NCBI GenBank assembly: GCA_003232715.1
Contig: QIJG01000140.1
Location: 1-5,938, forward strand
Source: Nitrospirota bacterium
GTDB taxonomy: Bacteria > Nitrospirota > Thermodesulfovibrionia > Thermodesulfovibrionales > JdFR-85
Direction: 5' to 3'
DNA: 5,938 bases
In this document: in pieces, positions 1 to 5,242 of the stretch
Numbering within the stretch: the stretch's first letter is position 1
How the letters are laid out: the number at the start of each line of letters is the position of its first letter
Made by a program: the position numbers and the translations under genes
The notes under the pieces: model-generated
Databases searched by the model: none
Told to the model about the DNA's origin: nothing
The model's input: only the letters and a program-made list of their open reading frames with translations

Positions 1-27
1 CGAGTCGGGAATCCTTCTTAAATAACG

Positions 28-50
28 ATTCCGGACAAGCCGGAATGACA
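28..50. repeat. REP-like hairpin unit ending in TGACA
   Basis: Perfect 7-bp inverted repeat ATTCCGG (28-34) / CCGGAAT (40-46) around a 5-base loop ACAAG, followed at once by TGACA (46-50, sharing the T). The same terminal TGACA closes the hairpin between nifK and nifE, so this looks like the right half of a short dispersed palindromic element. It lies in the non-coding stretch downstream of cysK. No T-run follows the stem on either strand, so an intrinsic terminator role is not supported. Confidence 0.6.
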
Positions 51-92
51 GAAAACAGCAACGGTTCGACTTTATACACAGACTCTAATTAT

Positions 93-117
93 TGTCATGC
101 TGAACTTGATTCAGCAT
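93..117. repeat. REP-like hairpin unit starting with TGTCA
   Basis: TGTCA (93-97) leads directly into a perfect 8-bp inverted repeat, ATGCTGAA (97-104) / TTCAGCAT (110-117), with a 5-base loop. The unit at 5144-5167 is nearly the same (TGTCATGCTGAA, 5-base loop, TTCAGCA), so this is a repeated element. TGTCA is the reverse complement of the TGACA that ends the companion hairpins. It lies 31 bases beyond the cysK stop codon and could fold at the 3' end of the cysK transcript. The rest of bases 1-148 holds nothing else I can identify. Confidence 0.65.
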
Positions 118-148
118 CTCTCCGTATTTATTTACCGGTTTCATAAAA

Positions 149-1084
149 TCAGGCTGGTTTCGCTGTATCAAACAAACCCGCGCTGAGGTATCTCTCCCCC
201 CTGTCCGGCAGGATTACGACTATCTTTTTCCCGCTGCCAAACCGTGCGGCAACCTGGAGTGCAGCCCACATGGCTGCACCGGAAGAAACCCCGGTGAGCA
301 GACCTTCCTTCAGTGCCAGTTGCCTGGACATCCCGTAAGCGTCATCATCCGTTACAGGGATAACCTCATCGTATATCTTTGTGTTGAGCACACCTGAGAA
401 GAAGCCGGCCCCTATTCCATCGATCTTGTGGGGTCCCGGTTCCCCTCCTGAAAGGACTGCTGATGCCGCCGGCTCAACCGCTGTGATATGACAATCCCTG
501 CATTGTTCCTTGAGTACCTCACCAACCCCTGTTATGGTCCCCCCTGTGCCGATACCTGCAACAAAGGCATCCGGTGCTCTGCCAAGGTCTCTGATTATCT
601 CGGGGGCCGTGGTCTTTCTGTGGGCGTCGGGGTTTGCCGGATTTTCAAACTGCTGAGGCATAAAATAGCGATCCCTGTTTTTAAGGTATAGCTCCTCGGC
701 CTTTTCCACCGCCCCCATCATCCCCTTTGAGCCCTCGGTCAGTATCAGCTCTGCTCCAAAAGCCTGAAGGAGCTGCCTCCTCTCAAGGGTCATGCTTTCA
801 GACATGGTGAGGATGAGTCTGTACCCTTTAACTGCCGCCACCACTGCAAGGCCAATCCCGGTATTTCCGCTTGTGGGTTCTATAATGGTTCCGCCTTTCT
901 TTAATTTTCCTTCCTTCTCCGCCGCCTCAATCATATTCAATGCAATCCTGTCCTTTACCGAACCGCCCGGATTAAAGCCTTCAAGTTTTGCATATACCTC
1001 TGCATCGCCCTCTCCTGCAAGCCGGTTGATCCTTACGAGGGGGGTATTACCTATAAGACCCAGAATGTTTTTATGAATTGTCAT
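149..1084 (-). CDS. cysK: Cysteine synthase A (O-acetylserine sulfhydrylase), PLP-dependent
   Basis: A 311-residue cytoplasmic PLP enzyme of fold type II. It condenses O-acetylserine with sulfide to give cysteine and acetate, the last step of assimilatory cysteine synthesis. Visible landmarks are NTPLVRI (13-19), the PLP lysine K44 in NPGGSVKDR (38-46), the substrate loop TSGNTG (71-76), MPQQFENPANP (142-152), the phosphate-binding GTGGT (179-183) and GVSSGA (265-270), whose serine contacts the PLP ring nitrogen. The length is normal for the family and no indels are evident. The ATG at 1084 is preceded by AAGGAG (1099-1104) with an unusually long 14-base gap, but no better start is seen. It is divergent from nifH across about 250 bases. 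Cysteine is the sulfur donor for NifS-type cluster assembly, so the neighbourhood may be functional; that is inference. Cysteine synthase B (CysM) is a less likely alternative because the motifs fit CysK better. Confidence 0.95.
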   Translation of the reverse strand: MTIHKNILGLIGNTPLVRINRLAGEGDAEVYAKLEGFNPGGSVKDRIALNMIEAAEKEGKLKKGGTIIEPTSGNTGIGLAVVAAVKGYRLILTMSESMTLERRQLLQAFGAELILTEGSKGMMGAVEKAEELYLKNRDRYFMPQQFENPANPDAHRKTTAPEIIRDLGRAPDAFVAGIGTGGTITGVGEVLKEQCRDCHITAVEPAASAVLSGGEPGPHKIDGIGAGFFSGVLNTKIYDEVIPVTDDDAYGMSRQLALKEGLLTGVSSGAAMWAALQVAARFGSGKKIVVILPDRGERYLSAGLFDTAKPA

Positions 1085-1130
1085 GGTGTTTCTATCGTCT
1101 CCTTAATTATCAGGATGTTTATTTTAGATA

Positions 1131-1160
1131 AAAGTATTACTTTATTGATGCCTTTGTCAA
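1131..1160 (-). promoter_or_regulatory. Candidate sigma-70 type promoter for cysK
   Basis: On the - strand a perfect TTGACA -35 box (complement of TGTCAA, 1155-1160) is followed after 18 bases by a weak -10, TACTTT (complement of 1131-1136). A 15-base spacing to TAATAC is an alternative. The expected transcript start near 1124 would leave a leader of about 40 bases containing the cysK AAGGAG. Position and the perfect -35 support it; the poor -10 keeps confidence low. Confidence 0.4.
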
Positions 1161-1215
1161 CAGGAGCCAGAGCTTGATGGTCATACAAAAATGCTTTAGG
1201 TAGAAACAATAATGT

Positions 1216-1242
1216 ATCAGTGACCCCTTCAAAAGCACTGAT
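1216..1242. promoter_or_regulatory. Inverted repeat upstream of the nifH promoter, possible operator
   Basis: A perfect 7-bp inverted repeat, ATCAGTG (1216-1222) and CACTGAT (1236-1242), has half-site centres exactly 20 bp apart, about two helical turns. It ends 18 bases before the sigma-54 element, which is a plausible place for a regulator to bind. It does not match the NifA site TGT-N10-ACA. One 7-bp inverted repeat in a spacer of this size is not much beyond chance, so this is only a candidate. Confidence 0.25.
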
Positions 1243-1260
1243 TTTGCTTGCTTTCAGGAT

Positions 1261-1276
1261 TGGCATGACTCTTGCT
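1261..1276 (+). promoter_or_regulatory. Sigma-54 (RpoN) promoter of the nif operon
   Basis: The sequence TGGCATGACTCTTGCT matches the sigma-54 consensus TGGCACG-N4-TTGCW at every fixed position but one (T for C). GG at 1262-1263 is the -24 element and GC at 1274-1275 the -12 element, with the required spacing. Transcription would start near 1287, about 45 bases before nifH. Sigma-54 promoters need an enhancer-binding activator, normally NifA for nif genes. I find no TGT-N10-ACA NifA site in the spacer upstream. Confidence 0.85.
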
Positions 1277-1318
1277 ATCTATATATTAAGTTAATAACTA
1301 AAAACTGAAAAAAATTCA

Positions 1319-1325
1319 GAGGAGG
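1319..1325 (+). promoter_or_regulatory. nifH ribosome binding site
   Basis: GAGGAGG, a strong Shine-Dalgarno sequence, precedes three consecutive ATG codons at 1328, 1331 and 1334. The gaps from its last G are 2, 5 and 8 bases. The first is too close, so translation probably starts at the second or third ATG. The third gives the usual family start MRQIA. Confidence 0.8.
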
Positions 1326-1333
1326 ACATGATG

Positions 1334-2173
1334 ATGAGACAGATAGCTGTTTATGGTAAGGGTGGAATCGGAAAGTCAACAACTTCGCAGAATGTAGTTG
1401 CCTGCCTTTCGGAGGCTGGTTACAAGTGTATGATTGTTGGTTGTGACCCGAAGGCGGATGCAACGAGATTGATACTCCATAAAAAGGCTCAGGTAACGGT
1501 TATGGATTTGGCAAGGGAAAGGGGTTCGGTAGAGGATCTCGAGATTGAAGAAGTGCTGCTTACCGGTTACAGGGGGATCAGATGTGCTGAGTCGGGCGGT
1601 CCTGAGCCGGGAGTGGGATGTGCAGGCCGTGGTGTTATTACCGCCATAAACTTCCTTGAGGAGAACGGCGCCTATGAAGCAGATACCGACTTTGTCTTCT
1701 ACGATGTTCTTGGTGACGTTGTCTGCGGTGGTTTTGCAATGCCGATAAGGGAAGGAAAGGCAAAGGAGATATATATAGTCACCTCAGGGGAGATGATGGC
1801 AATGTATGCCGCAAACAACATCTCAAGGGGTATCCTCAAGTATGCCCAGAGCGGAGGTGTAAGACTCGGAGGCCTTATCTGTAACAGCAGAAAAACGGAT
1901 AAGGAGTATGAATTGATCGCAGAGCTTGCAAAGAGGCTTAACACGCATATGATCCATTTCATTCCGAGGGACAATGAGGTTCAGCGTGCTGAGTTGAGAA
2001 GGAAGACGGTGGTCGAGTACTCTCCTGAACATCCCCAGGCGGATGAGTACAGGACGCTGGCAAAAAAGATAGCCGAGAATAAAAACTTCGTTATCCCGAC
2101 TCCGATGTCAATGGATGAACTGGAAGACCTGCTTATGGACTTCGGAATACTGGAAGCCGAGCCGGAAGATTAA
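1334..2173 (+). CDS. nifH: Nitrogenase iron protein (dinitrogenase reductase)
   Basis: A homodimeric cytoplasmic ATPase with one [4Fe-4S] cluster between subunits. It passes electrons to the MoFe protein with ATP hydrolysis and also takes part in FeMo cofactor synthesis. From the third ATG the protein is 279 residues. Visible landmarks are the P-loop GKGGIGKST (8-16), VGCDPKAD (35-42), cluster ligands C96 and C131 (equivalent to 97 and 132 of Azotobacter), R99 in GCAGRG as the ADP-ribosylation position, the switch II stretch DVLGD (124-128) and CGGFAMPIRE. The tail ends shortly after MDELEDLLMDFGI, within normal variation. No gaps are seen against the family, unlike the genes downstream. It follows the sigma-54 promoter and leads nifD by 38 bases. 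In-frame ATGs at 1328 and 1331 would add one or two Met. An AnfH, VnfH or NifH-like paralogue is unlikely given nifD and nifK next door. Confidence 0.97.
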   Translation: MRQIAVYGKGGIGKSTTSQNVVACLSEAGYKCMIVGCDPKADATRLILHKKAQVTVMDLARERGSVEDLEIEEVLLTGYRGIRCAESGGPEPGVGCAGRGVITAINFLEENGAYEADTDFVFYDVLGDVVCGGFAMPIREGKAKEIYIVTSGEMMAMYAANNISRGILKYAQSGGVRLGGLICNSRKTDKEYELIAELAKRLNTHMIHFIPRDNEVQRAELRRKTVVEYSPEHPQADEYRTLAKKIAENKNFVIPTPMSMDELEDLLMDFGILEAEPED

Positions 2174-2211
2174 AGAAATCCGGTTTTCATAAAATATAAC
2201 AAGGAGGAGTG

Positions 2212-2637
2212 ATGAGTTCAGCCATTAAAGAGACTCAGAAAATAATTGATGAGGTACTGGAGGCGTATCCGGAAAAGACGCGGAAGGACAGGGCCAAGCA
2301 TTTAGCGCCTAATGACCCAACCGGCGAATGCAGTACATGCAAGGTCACGTCCAATGTAAAGTCAAGGCCCGGAGTCATGACTGTCAGGGGATGTGCATAT
2401 GCCGGTGCAAAGGGTGTTGTCTGGGGCCCTGTGAAGGACCAGATTACGGTCAGTCACGGCCCTGTTGGTTGCGGGCAGTACAGCTGGTGGGCAAGAAGAA
2501 ATTATTACAACGGCCAGACGGGTATAAATACCTTTGGCACAATGCACATCACAACGGACTTTCAGGAAAAAGACATTGTTTACGGGGGTGTGTTTACGGG
2601 GGTGACAAGGGTCTGGAGGCAGCCTTACTGGAATTGA
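2212..2637 (+). CDS. nifD: NifD N-terminal fragment (truncated product)
   Basis: 142 residues as written. The first 126 are genuine NifD and the last 16 are out of frame. Conserved elements are HL..NDP (30-35), the P-cluster cysteines C61 in RGCAYAG and C87 in HGPVGCGQYS (equivalent to 62 and 88), the active-site valine in KGVVWGP (67-73), the R95-R96 pair and TTDFQEKDIVYGG (114-126). An additional CSTC (40-43) occurs in the variable stretch before SRPGVMT. The fragment lacks the third P-cluster cysteine and all cofactor ligands, so it could not work alone. Confidence 0.85.
   Translation: MSSAIKETQKIIDEVLEAYPEKTRKDRAKHLAPNDPTGECSTCKVTSNVKSRPGVMTVRGCAYAGAKGVVWGPVKDQITVSHGPVGCGQYSWWARRNYYNGQTGINTFGTMHITTDFQEKDIVYGGVFTGVTRVWRQPYWN
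2577..2604 (+). repeat. Perfect 14-bp tandem duplication inside nifD
   Basis: TGTTTACGGGGGTG occurs at 2577-2590 and again, base for base, at 2591-2604. Removing either copy restores DIVYGGDKGLEAALLELK, a continuous NifD sequence. The extra 14 bases shift the frame by +2, which is exactly the shift observed here. It looks like a single duplication event, by slippage or an assembly error, inserted into an otherwise normal gene. Confidence 0.95.
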
Positions 2638-3059
2638 AAGAGCTGTTCCCCCTGGCAAGGGGTATCGGCATACTCTCGGAGTGTCCTGTAGGTCTTATCG
2701 GAGACGATATTGAGGCGGTTGATTTCGGTTACCCGATAGTGCCTGTGAGGTGTGAGGGTTTCAGAGGGGTCAGCCAGTCCCTCGGTCATCATATTGCCAA
2801 TGACACCATAAGGGACTTTGTGCTCGGCAAGGGTGAACTGAAGGAATCAACGCCTTATGATGTCTCGTTGATCGGGGATTACAATATAGGTGGAGATGCC
2901 TGGGCCTCAAGGAAGATGCTTGAAGAGATGGGCCTGAGGGTTATCGCACAATGGACGGGTGATGCCTCGGTGAACGAGCTTGGCATTGCGCACAAGTCCA
3001 GGCTCTATGAACTATATATGCAGGCACATGGAAGAGAAGTACGGTGTTCCCTGGACTGA
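2604..3059 (+). CDS. nifD: NifD middle fragment, shifted frame
   Basis: From the GAC at 2604 to about 3005 this frame encodes the middle third of NifD. It includes the third P-cluster cysteine in SECPVGLIGDD and the FeMo cofactor pocket GVSQSLGHHIAND, whose Gln and second-sphere His correspond to alpha-Gln191 and alpha-His195. STPYD and IGDYNIGGDAW follow. After SRL (3000-3005) the frame becomes meaningless and stops at the TGA at 3057-3059. No start codon with a ribosome binding site lies near its beginning, so it is probably not translated on its own. The stretch DDIEAV-DFGYP (2706-2735) is about 6 residues shorter than expected. Confidence 0.75.
   Translation, partial: DKGLEAALLELKELFPLARGIGILSECPVGLIGDDIEAVDFGYPIVPVRCEGFRGVSQSLGHHIANDTIRDFVLGKGELKESTPYDVSLIGDYNIGGDAWASRKMLEEMGLRVIAQWTGDASVNELGIAHKSRLYELYMQAHGREVRCSLD
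2715..2726 (+). other. Inferred in-frame deletion in nifD (about 18 nt)
   Basis: The protein reads GDDIEAV then DFGYPIVPVRCEGF. In the Azotobacter NifD that I recall, 13 residues separate DDIE from IVPV; here there are 7. Most NifD proteins have a lysine-rich stretch at this point. The gap implies loss of about 6 codons at or near the GTT-GAT boundary (2718-2723). It rests on family memory, and a natural lineage difference is possible. Confidence 0.45.
3000..3009 (+). other. Inferred 23-nt deletion junction in nifD, removing the cofactor cysteine
   Basis: NifD normally reads ...L-N-x-x-H-C-Y-R-S-M-N-Y here, with 27 bases between the Arg codon (3000-3002) and the Met codon (3007-3009). Only 4 bases remain (3003-3006), so 23 are missing, exactly the number needed for the observed frame change. 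The lost residues include the cysteine equivalent to alpha-Cys275, the only cysteine ligand of the FeMo cofactor. Confidence 0.8.
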
Positions 3060-3612
3060 GTTTAATTTTTTCGGTCCAACCAAGATATACCAGAGCATCA
3101 GAAAGATCGCGTCCTATTTTGACGACAGGATCAAGGAGAATGCCGAGAAGTTGATCGAGAAATACAAGCCGGTGATGGATGCCGTAATCGAGCGCTACAA
3201 GCCGACGCTTGAGGACAAGAAGGTGATGCTCTATGTGGGAGGATTGAGGCCGAGGCATACCATTGGCGCTTATGAAGACCTTGGAATGGAGGTTGTGGCC
3301 GCAGGGTATGAGTTCGGGCATGACGATGATTACAAGAGGACATATCCTGAGTTGAAAGAGGGAGCTGTGATAATGGATGATGCCACGCTCTACGAGATGG
3401 AGGAATTTGCGCGGAGGCTCAGGCCCGACATGGTGGGTTCCGGCATCAAGGAAAAGTACTCCTATCACAAGATGGGGATACCCTTCAGGCAGATGCATTC
3501 CTGGGACTACAGTGGTCCTTACCATGGCTTTGACGGCTTCCCTGTTTTTGCCAGGGATATGGATATGACGGTGAACAGTCCTACATGGAGCTTGATACGG
3601 AGGAAGAGATGA
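3007..3612 (+). CDS. nifD: NifD C-terminal fragment, original frame
   Basis: From the ATG at 3007, about 201 residues of the C-terminal third: MNYICRHMEEKYG, then FNFFGPTKI, VGGLRPRH (cofactor-contacting Gly-Gly-x-Arg), GAYEDLGMEVV, GSGIKEK, and MHSWDYSGPYHGFDGF, whose His corresponds to the second cofactor ligand alpha-His442. An in-frame TTG at 2980 would add meaningless residues. No convincing ribosome binding site precedes 3007. The protein ends SPTWSLIRRKR, shorter than many NifD tails, which usually continue with a Pro-Trp-containing stretch. Its TGA (3610-3612) overlaps the nifK ATG. Confidence 0.85.
   Translation: MNYICRHMEEKYGVPWTEFNFFGPTKIYQSIRKIASYFDDRIKENAEKLIEKYKPVMDAVIERYKPTLEDKKVMLYVGGLRPRHTIGAYEDLGMEVVAAGYEFGHDDDYKRTYPELKEGAVIMDDATLYEMEEFARRLRPDMVGSGIKEKYSYHKMGIPFRQMHSWDYSGPYHGFDGFPVFARDMDMTVNSPTWSLIRRKR
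3599..3603 (+). promoter_or_regulatory. nifK ribosome binding site inside the nifD 3' end
   Basis: GGAGG lies 5 bases before the ATG at 3609 and within the last nifD codons. It favours 3609 over the in-frame ATG at 3585, which has no comparable upstream site and would add eight residues absent from the family. Confidence 0.75.
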
Positions 3613-5114
3613 AGAGGATAAAGATAAAAGACCATAATGAACTCTTTCAGGAGCAGGAATACCTTGAGCAGTTTGAGAAGAAGAAGGAGTTTGAAAATCC
3701 CTGGCCCGCAGAAAAGGTCAGGGAGGTGGCTGAATGGACAAAGACGGAAGAGTATCAGGAAAAGAACTTTGCCCGCAAGAATATAACTGTAAAGGCGTGC
3801 CAGCCACTTGGTGCCATATTCTGTGCCTCGGGGTTTGAGGGTACCATGCCTTTTGTTCAGGGTGCGCAGGGTTGTGTTGCCTACTTCAGGAGTCATCTGA
3901 ACAGGCATTTTAAGGAGCCGATGGCAGCCATATCAACGTCCATGACGGAGGATGCAGCGGTATTCGGCGGGCTGAACAATATGCTCGAGGGATTACGTAA
4001 CTCCTATGCCCTGTATAATCCGAAGATGATAGCCGTCTGCACTACCTGCATGGCAGAGGTTATCGGTGACGACCTGAATGCCTATATAAGACAGGCAAAG
4101 GATAAGGAGATCATTCCCAGGGACCTGCCGGTGCCCTTTGCGCATACACCAAGTTTTGTCGGTTCGCACATTACCGGTTATGACAATATGATGAAGGGAA
4201 TACTCACCACCATTACGGAAGGAAAGAAGGGTGAGCCGAACGGAAAGATTAACATCATCCCCGGCTTTGACACCTACACGGGTAACTACCGCGAGGTGAA
4301 GAGGCTTCTCGGGATCATGGGTGTTGACTTTACCCTGCTTTCGGATGCGAGTGATGTCTTTGACTCCCCGAATACCGGAGAGTACAAGATGTATCCAGGC
4401 GGTACCCCGCTGGAAGAGGCCGCTGACTCCGTAAATGCCACGGCCACTATTGCACTTCAAAAGTATTCAACGGTAAAGACGATGAAATACATTGAGAAGG
4501 AGTGGGGTCAGGAGGCCCTGGTGCTTCCGCCCATGGGTGTAAAAAATACAGACAGCTTTTTCGATGAGGTAAGCAGGGTAACCGGAAAGCCCGTTCCTCA
4601 GGAGATTGAGGATGAAAGGGGCAGGGCAGTGGATGCAATGATAGATTCCCATCCCTATGTTCACGGAAAGAGGTTTGCCCTGGCCGGTGACCCGGACATC
4701 CTGTTGGGTTTGATAAGTTTCATTCTGGAGATGGGAGGGATTCCGGCTCATATCGTCTGCACCAACGGAGACAAGAGGTTTGCGGCAGCAGCGAATGCGC
4801 TCCTGAGCGAAAGTCCCTTTGGTCAGGAGGCAACGGTTTACACGGGCAAGGATCTGTGGCATCTGAGGTCTCTGATGTTTACCGACCCGGTTGACATTCT
4901 CATAGGGAATTCCTATGCAAAACTCCTCTGGAGGGACACGGGGACGCCCCTGGTAAGAATAGGTTTCCCCATATTCGACAGGCATCACCTCCACAGGTAT
5001 CCGGTTATCGGGTATCAGGGTGTGCTGAATATGGTGAACTGGATTGTCAACACGGTTCTTGACGAGATGGACAGAAAGACGATGGATACAACGAGCTTTG
5101 ATGTTATAAGATAA
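3609..5114 (+). CDS. nifK: Nitrogenase MoFe protein beta chain
   Basis: A 501-residue subunit that pairs with NifD and supplies half of the P-cluster ligands. From the ATG at 3609 the visible landmarks are the N-terminal extension with EVAEWTKTEEYQEKNF (39-54), C64 in KACQPLGA, C89 in GAQGCVAYFRS, C147 in CTTCMAEVIGDD (equivalent to 70, 95 and 153) and S182 in HTPSFVGSH (equivalent to 188). INIIPGFDTY, DSHPYVHGKRFALAGDPD, GKDLWHLRSL and RIGFPIFDRHHLHRYP follow. The frame is open throughout and overlaps nifD by ATGA, so the two were probably translationally coupled. One oddity: the usual TVNPAKACQP reads TVKACQP, lacking three residues just before C64. If genuine, this could disturb the P-cluster loop. 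NifN is ruled out by the full P-cluster set and by gene order. Confidence 0.95.
   Translation: MKRIKIKDHNELFQEQEYLEQFEKKKEFENPWPAEKVREVAEWTKTEEYQEKNFARKNITVKACQPLGAIFCASGFEGTMPFVQGAQGCVAYFRSHLNRHFKEPMAAISTSMTEDAAVFGGLNNMLEGLRNSYALYNPKMIAVCTTCMAEVIGDDLNAYIRQAKDKEIIPRDLPVPFAHTPSFVGSHITGYDNMMKGILTTITEGKKGEPNGKINIIPGFDTYTGNYREVKRLLGIMGVDFTLLSDASDVFDSPNTGEYKMYPGGTPLEEAADSVNATATIALQKYSTVKTMKYIEKEWGQEALVLPPMGVKNTDSFFDEVSRVTGKPVPQEIEDERGRAVDAMIDSHPYVHGKRFALAGDPDILLGLISFILEMGGIPAHIVCTNGDKRFAAAANALLSESPFGQEATVYTGKDLWHLRSLMFTDPVDILIGNSYAKLLWRDTGTPLVRIGFPIFDRHHLHRYPVIGYQGVLNMVNWIVNTVLDEMDRKTMDTTSFDVIR
3786..3800 (+). other. Inferred 9-nt in-frame deletion in nifK
   Basis: ACT GTA AAG GCG TGC encodes TVKAC where the family has TVNPAKAC almost without exception. 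Loss of three codons between GTA (3789-3791) and AAG (3792-3794) explains it. The A-rich bases on both sides would let such a deletion occur between very short repeats. The reading frame is kept. Confidence 0.6.
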
Positions 5115-5143
5115 GTTTCGCAGAAAGCACAAACAGGGTAACA

Positions 5144-5197
5144 TGTCATGCTGAATTCGTTTCAGCAATGAGACCCTGAAATAAATTCAGGGTGACA
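5144..5197. repeat. Double-hairpin REP-like element between nifK and nifE
   Basis: A 54-base element bounded by TGTCA (5144-5148) and TGACA (5193-5197). It contains two hairpins: TGCTGAA (5149-5155) / TTCAGCA (5161-5167), and a perfect 8-bp stem ACCCTGAA (5173-5180) / TTCAGGGT (5186-5193). The left hairpin closely matches the unit at 93-117. An A-run, not a T-run, follows, so it is not a standard terminator on the + strand. In the transcript it would sit between nifHDK and nifE and could affect message stability or read-through. Confidence 0.7.
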
Positions 5198-5222
5198 AAA
5201 AAAAGATTTTAAGACCCTGAAA
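5171..5222 (+). repeat. 11-bp direct repeat in the nifK-nifE spacer
   Basis: AGACCCTGAAA occurs at 5171-5181, as the left arm of the second hairpin, and again at 5212-5222. The second copy lacks its pairing arm and looks like a remnant or an extra partial copy of the repeat unit. The remainder of the 5115-5242 spacer holds only the nifE ribosome binding site, AAGGA (5229-5233), 9 bases before the ATG. Confidence 0.6.
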
Positions 5223-5242
5223 ATACACAAGGAAGATATTAA

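Larger units (their letters stand above)
2212..3612 (+). pseudogene. nifD: Nitrogenase MoFe protein alpha chain, broken by two frameshifts
   Basis: Alpha subunit of the MoFe protein, which carries the FeMo cofactor and shares the P-cluster with NifK. The gene is colinear with NifD but changes frame twice: after the GG of DIVYGG (about 2590) and again between SRL and MNYICRH (about 3005). A perfect 14-bp tandem duplication (2577-2604) explains the first shift, and an inferred 23-nt deletion explains the second. Together they are net -9, so the C-terminal part returns to the original frame. As written, translation stops at the TGA at 2635-2637 after 142 residues. Repaired, the protein would be about 470 residues, the usual size, of Group I type with no long Clostridium-like insertion. 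The ATG at 2212 follows AAGGAGG (2201-2207); a GTG at 2209 is closer and less likely. I see no substitution stop codons. Recent decay and a sequence error are both possible. Confidence 0.9.

Noticed and set aside
1..148. CRISPR array or phage attachment site in the left non-coding stretch
   Set aside because: The hairpins are not regularly spaced identical repeats with unique spacers, and no integrase or tRNA is present.
1085..1260. NifA upstream activator sequence TGT-N10-ACA
   Set aside because: I checked each TGT and ACA in the spacer; none are paired at the required 10-base distance.
1081..1266. Small reading frame on the - strand between cysK and nifH
   Set aside because: It has no recognisable protein features, overlaps the cysK start, and covers the promoter region. 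The spacer is better explained as regulatory.
2577..2604. Programmed recoding or translational bypassing across the duplicated 14 bases in nifD
   Set aside because: The matching codons on both sides would allow a hop in principle, but any tandem repeat offers that. No stimulatory structure is evident, and the downstream deletion of the cofactor cysteine would remain.
2328..3059. A separate gene starting at the ATG at 2328
   Set aside because: Its first 90 or so residues are an out-of-frame reading of NifD. Only the part after about 2593 is meaningful and it belongs to nifD.
2941..3525. Long - strand reading frame opposite the nifD 3' end
   Set aside because: It is antisense to conserved NifD sequence and has no own ribosome binding site or recognisable motif.
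5173..5193. Intrinsic terminator after nifK
   Set aside because: The stem is good but is followed by GACAAAAAAAA, with no T-run, and on the - strand the T-run precedes the stem. The repeat-family explanation fits better.
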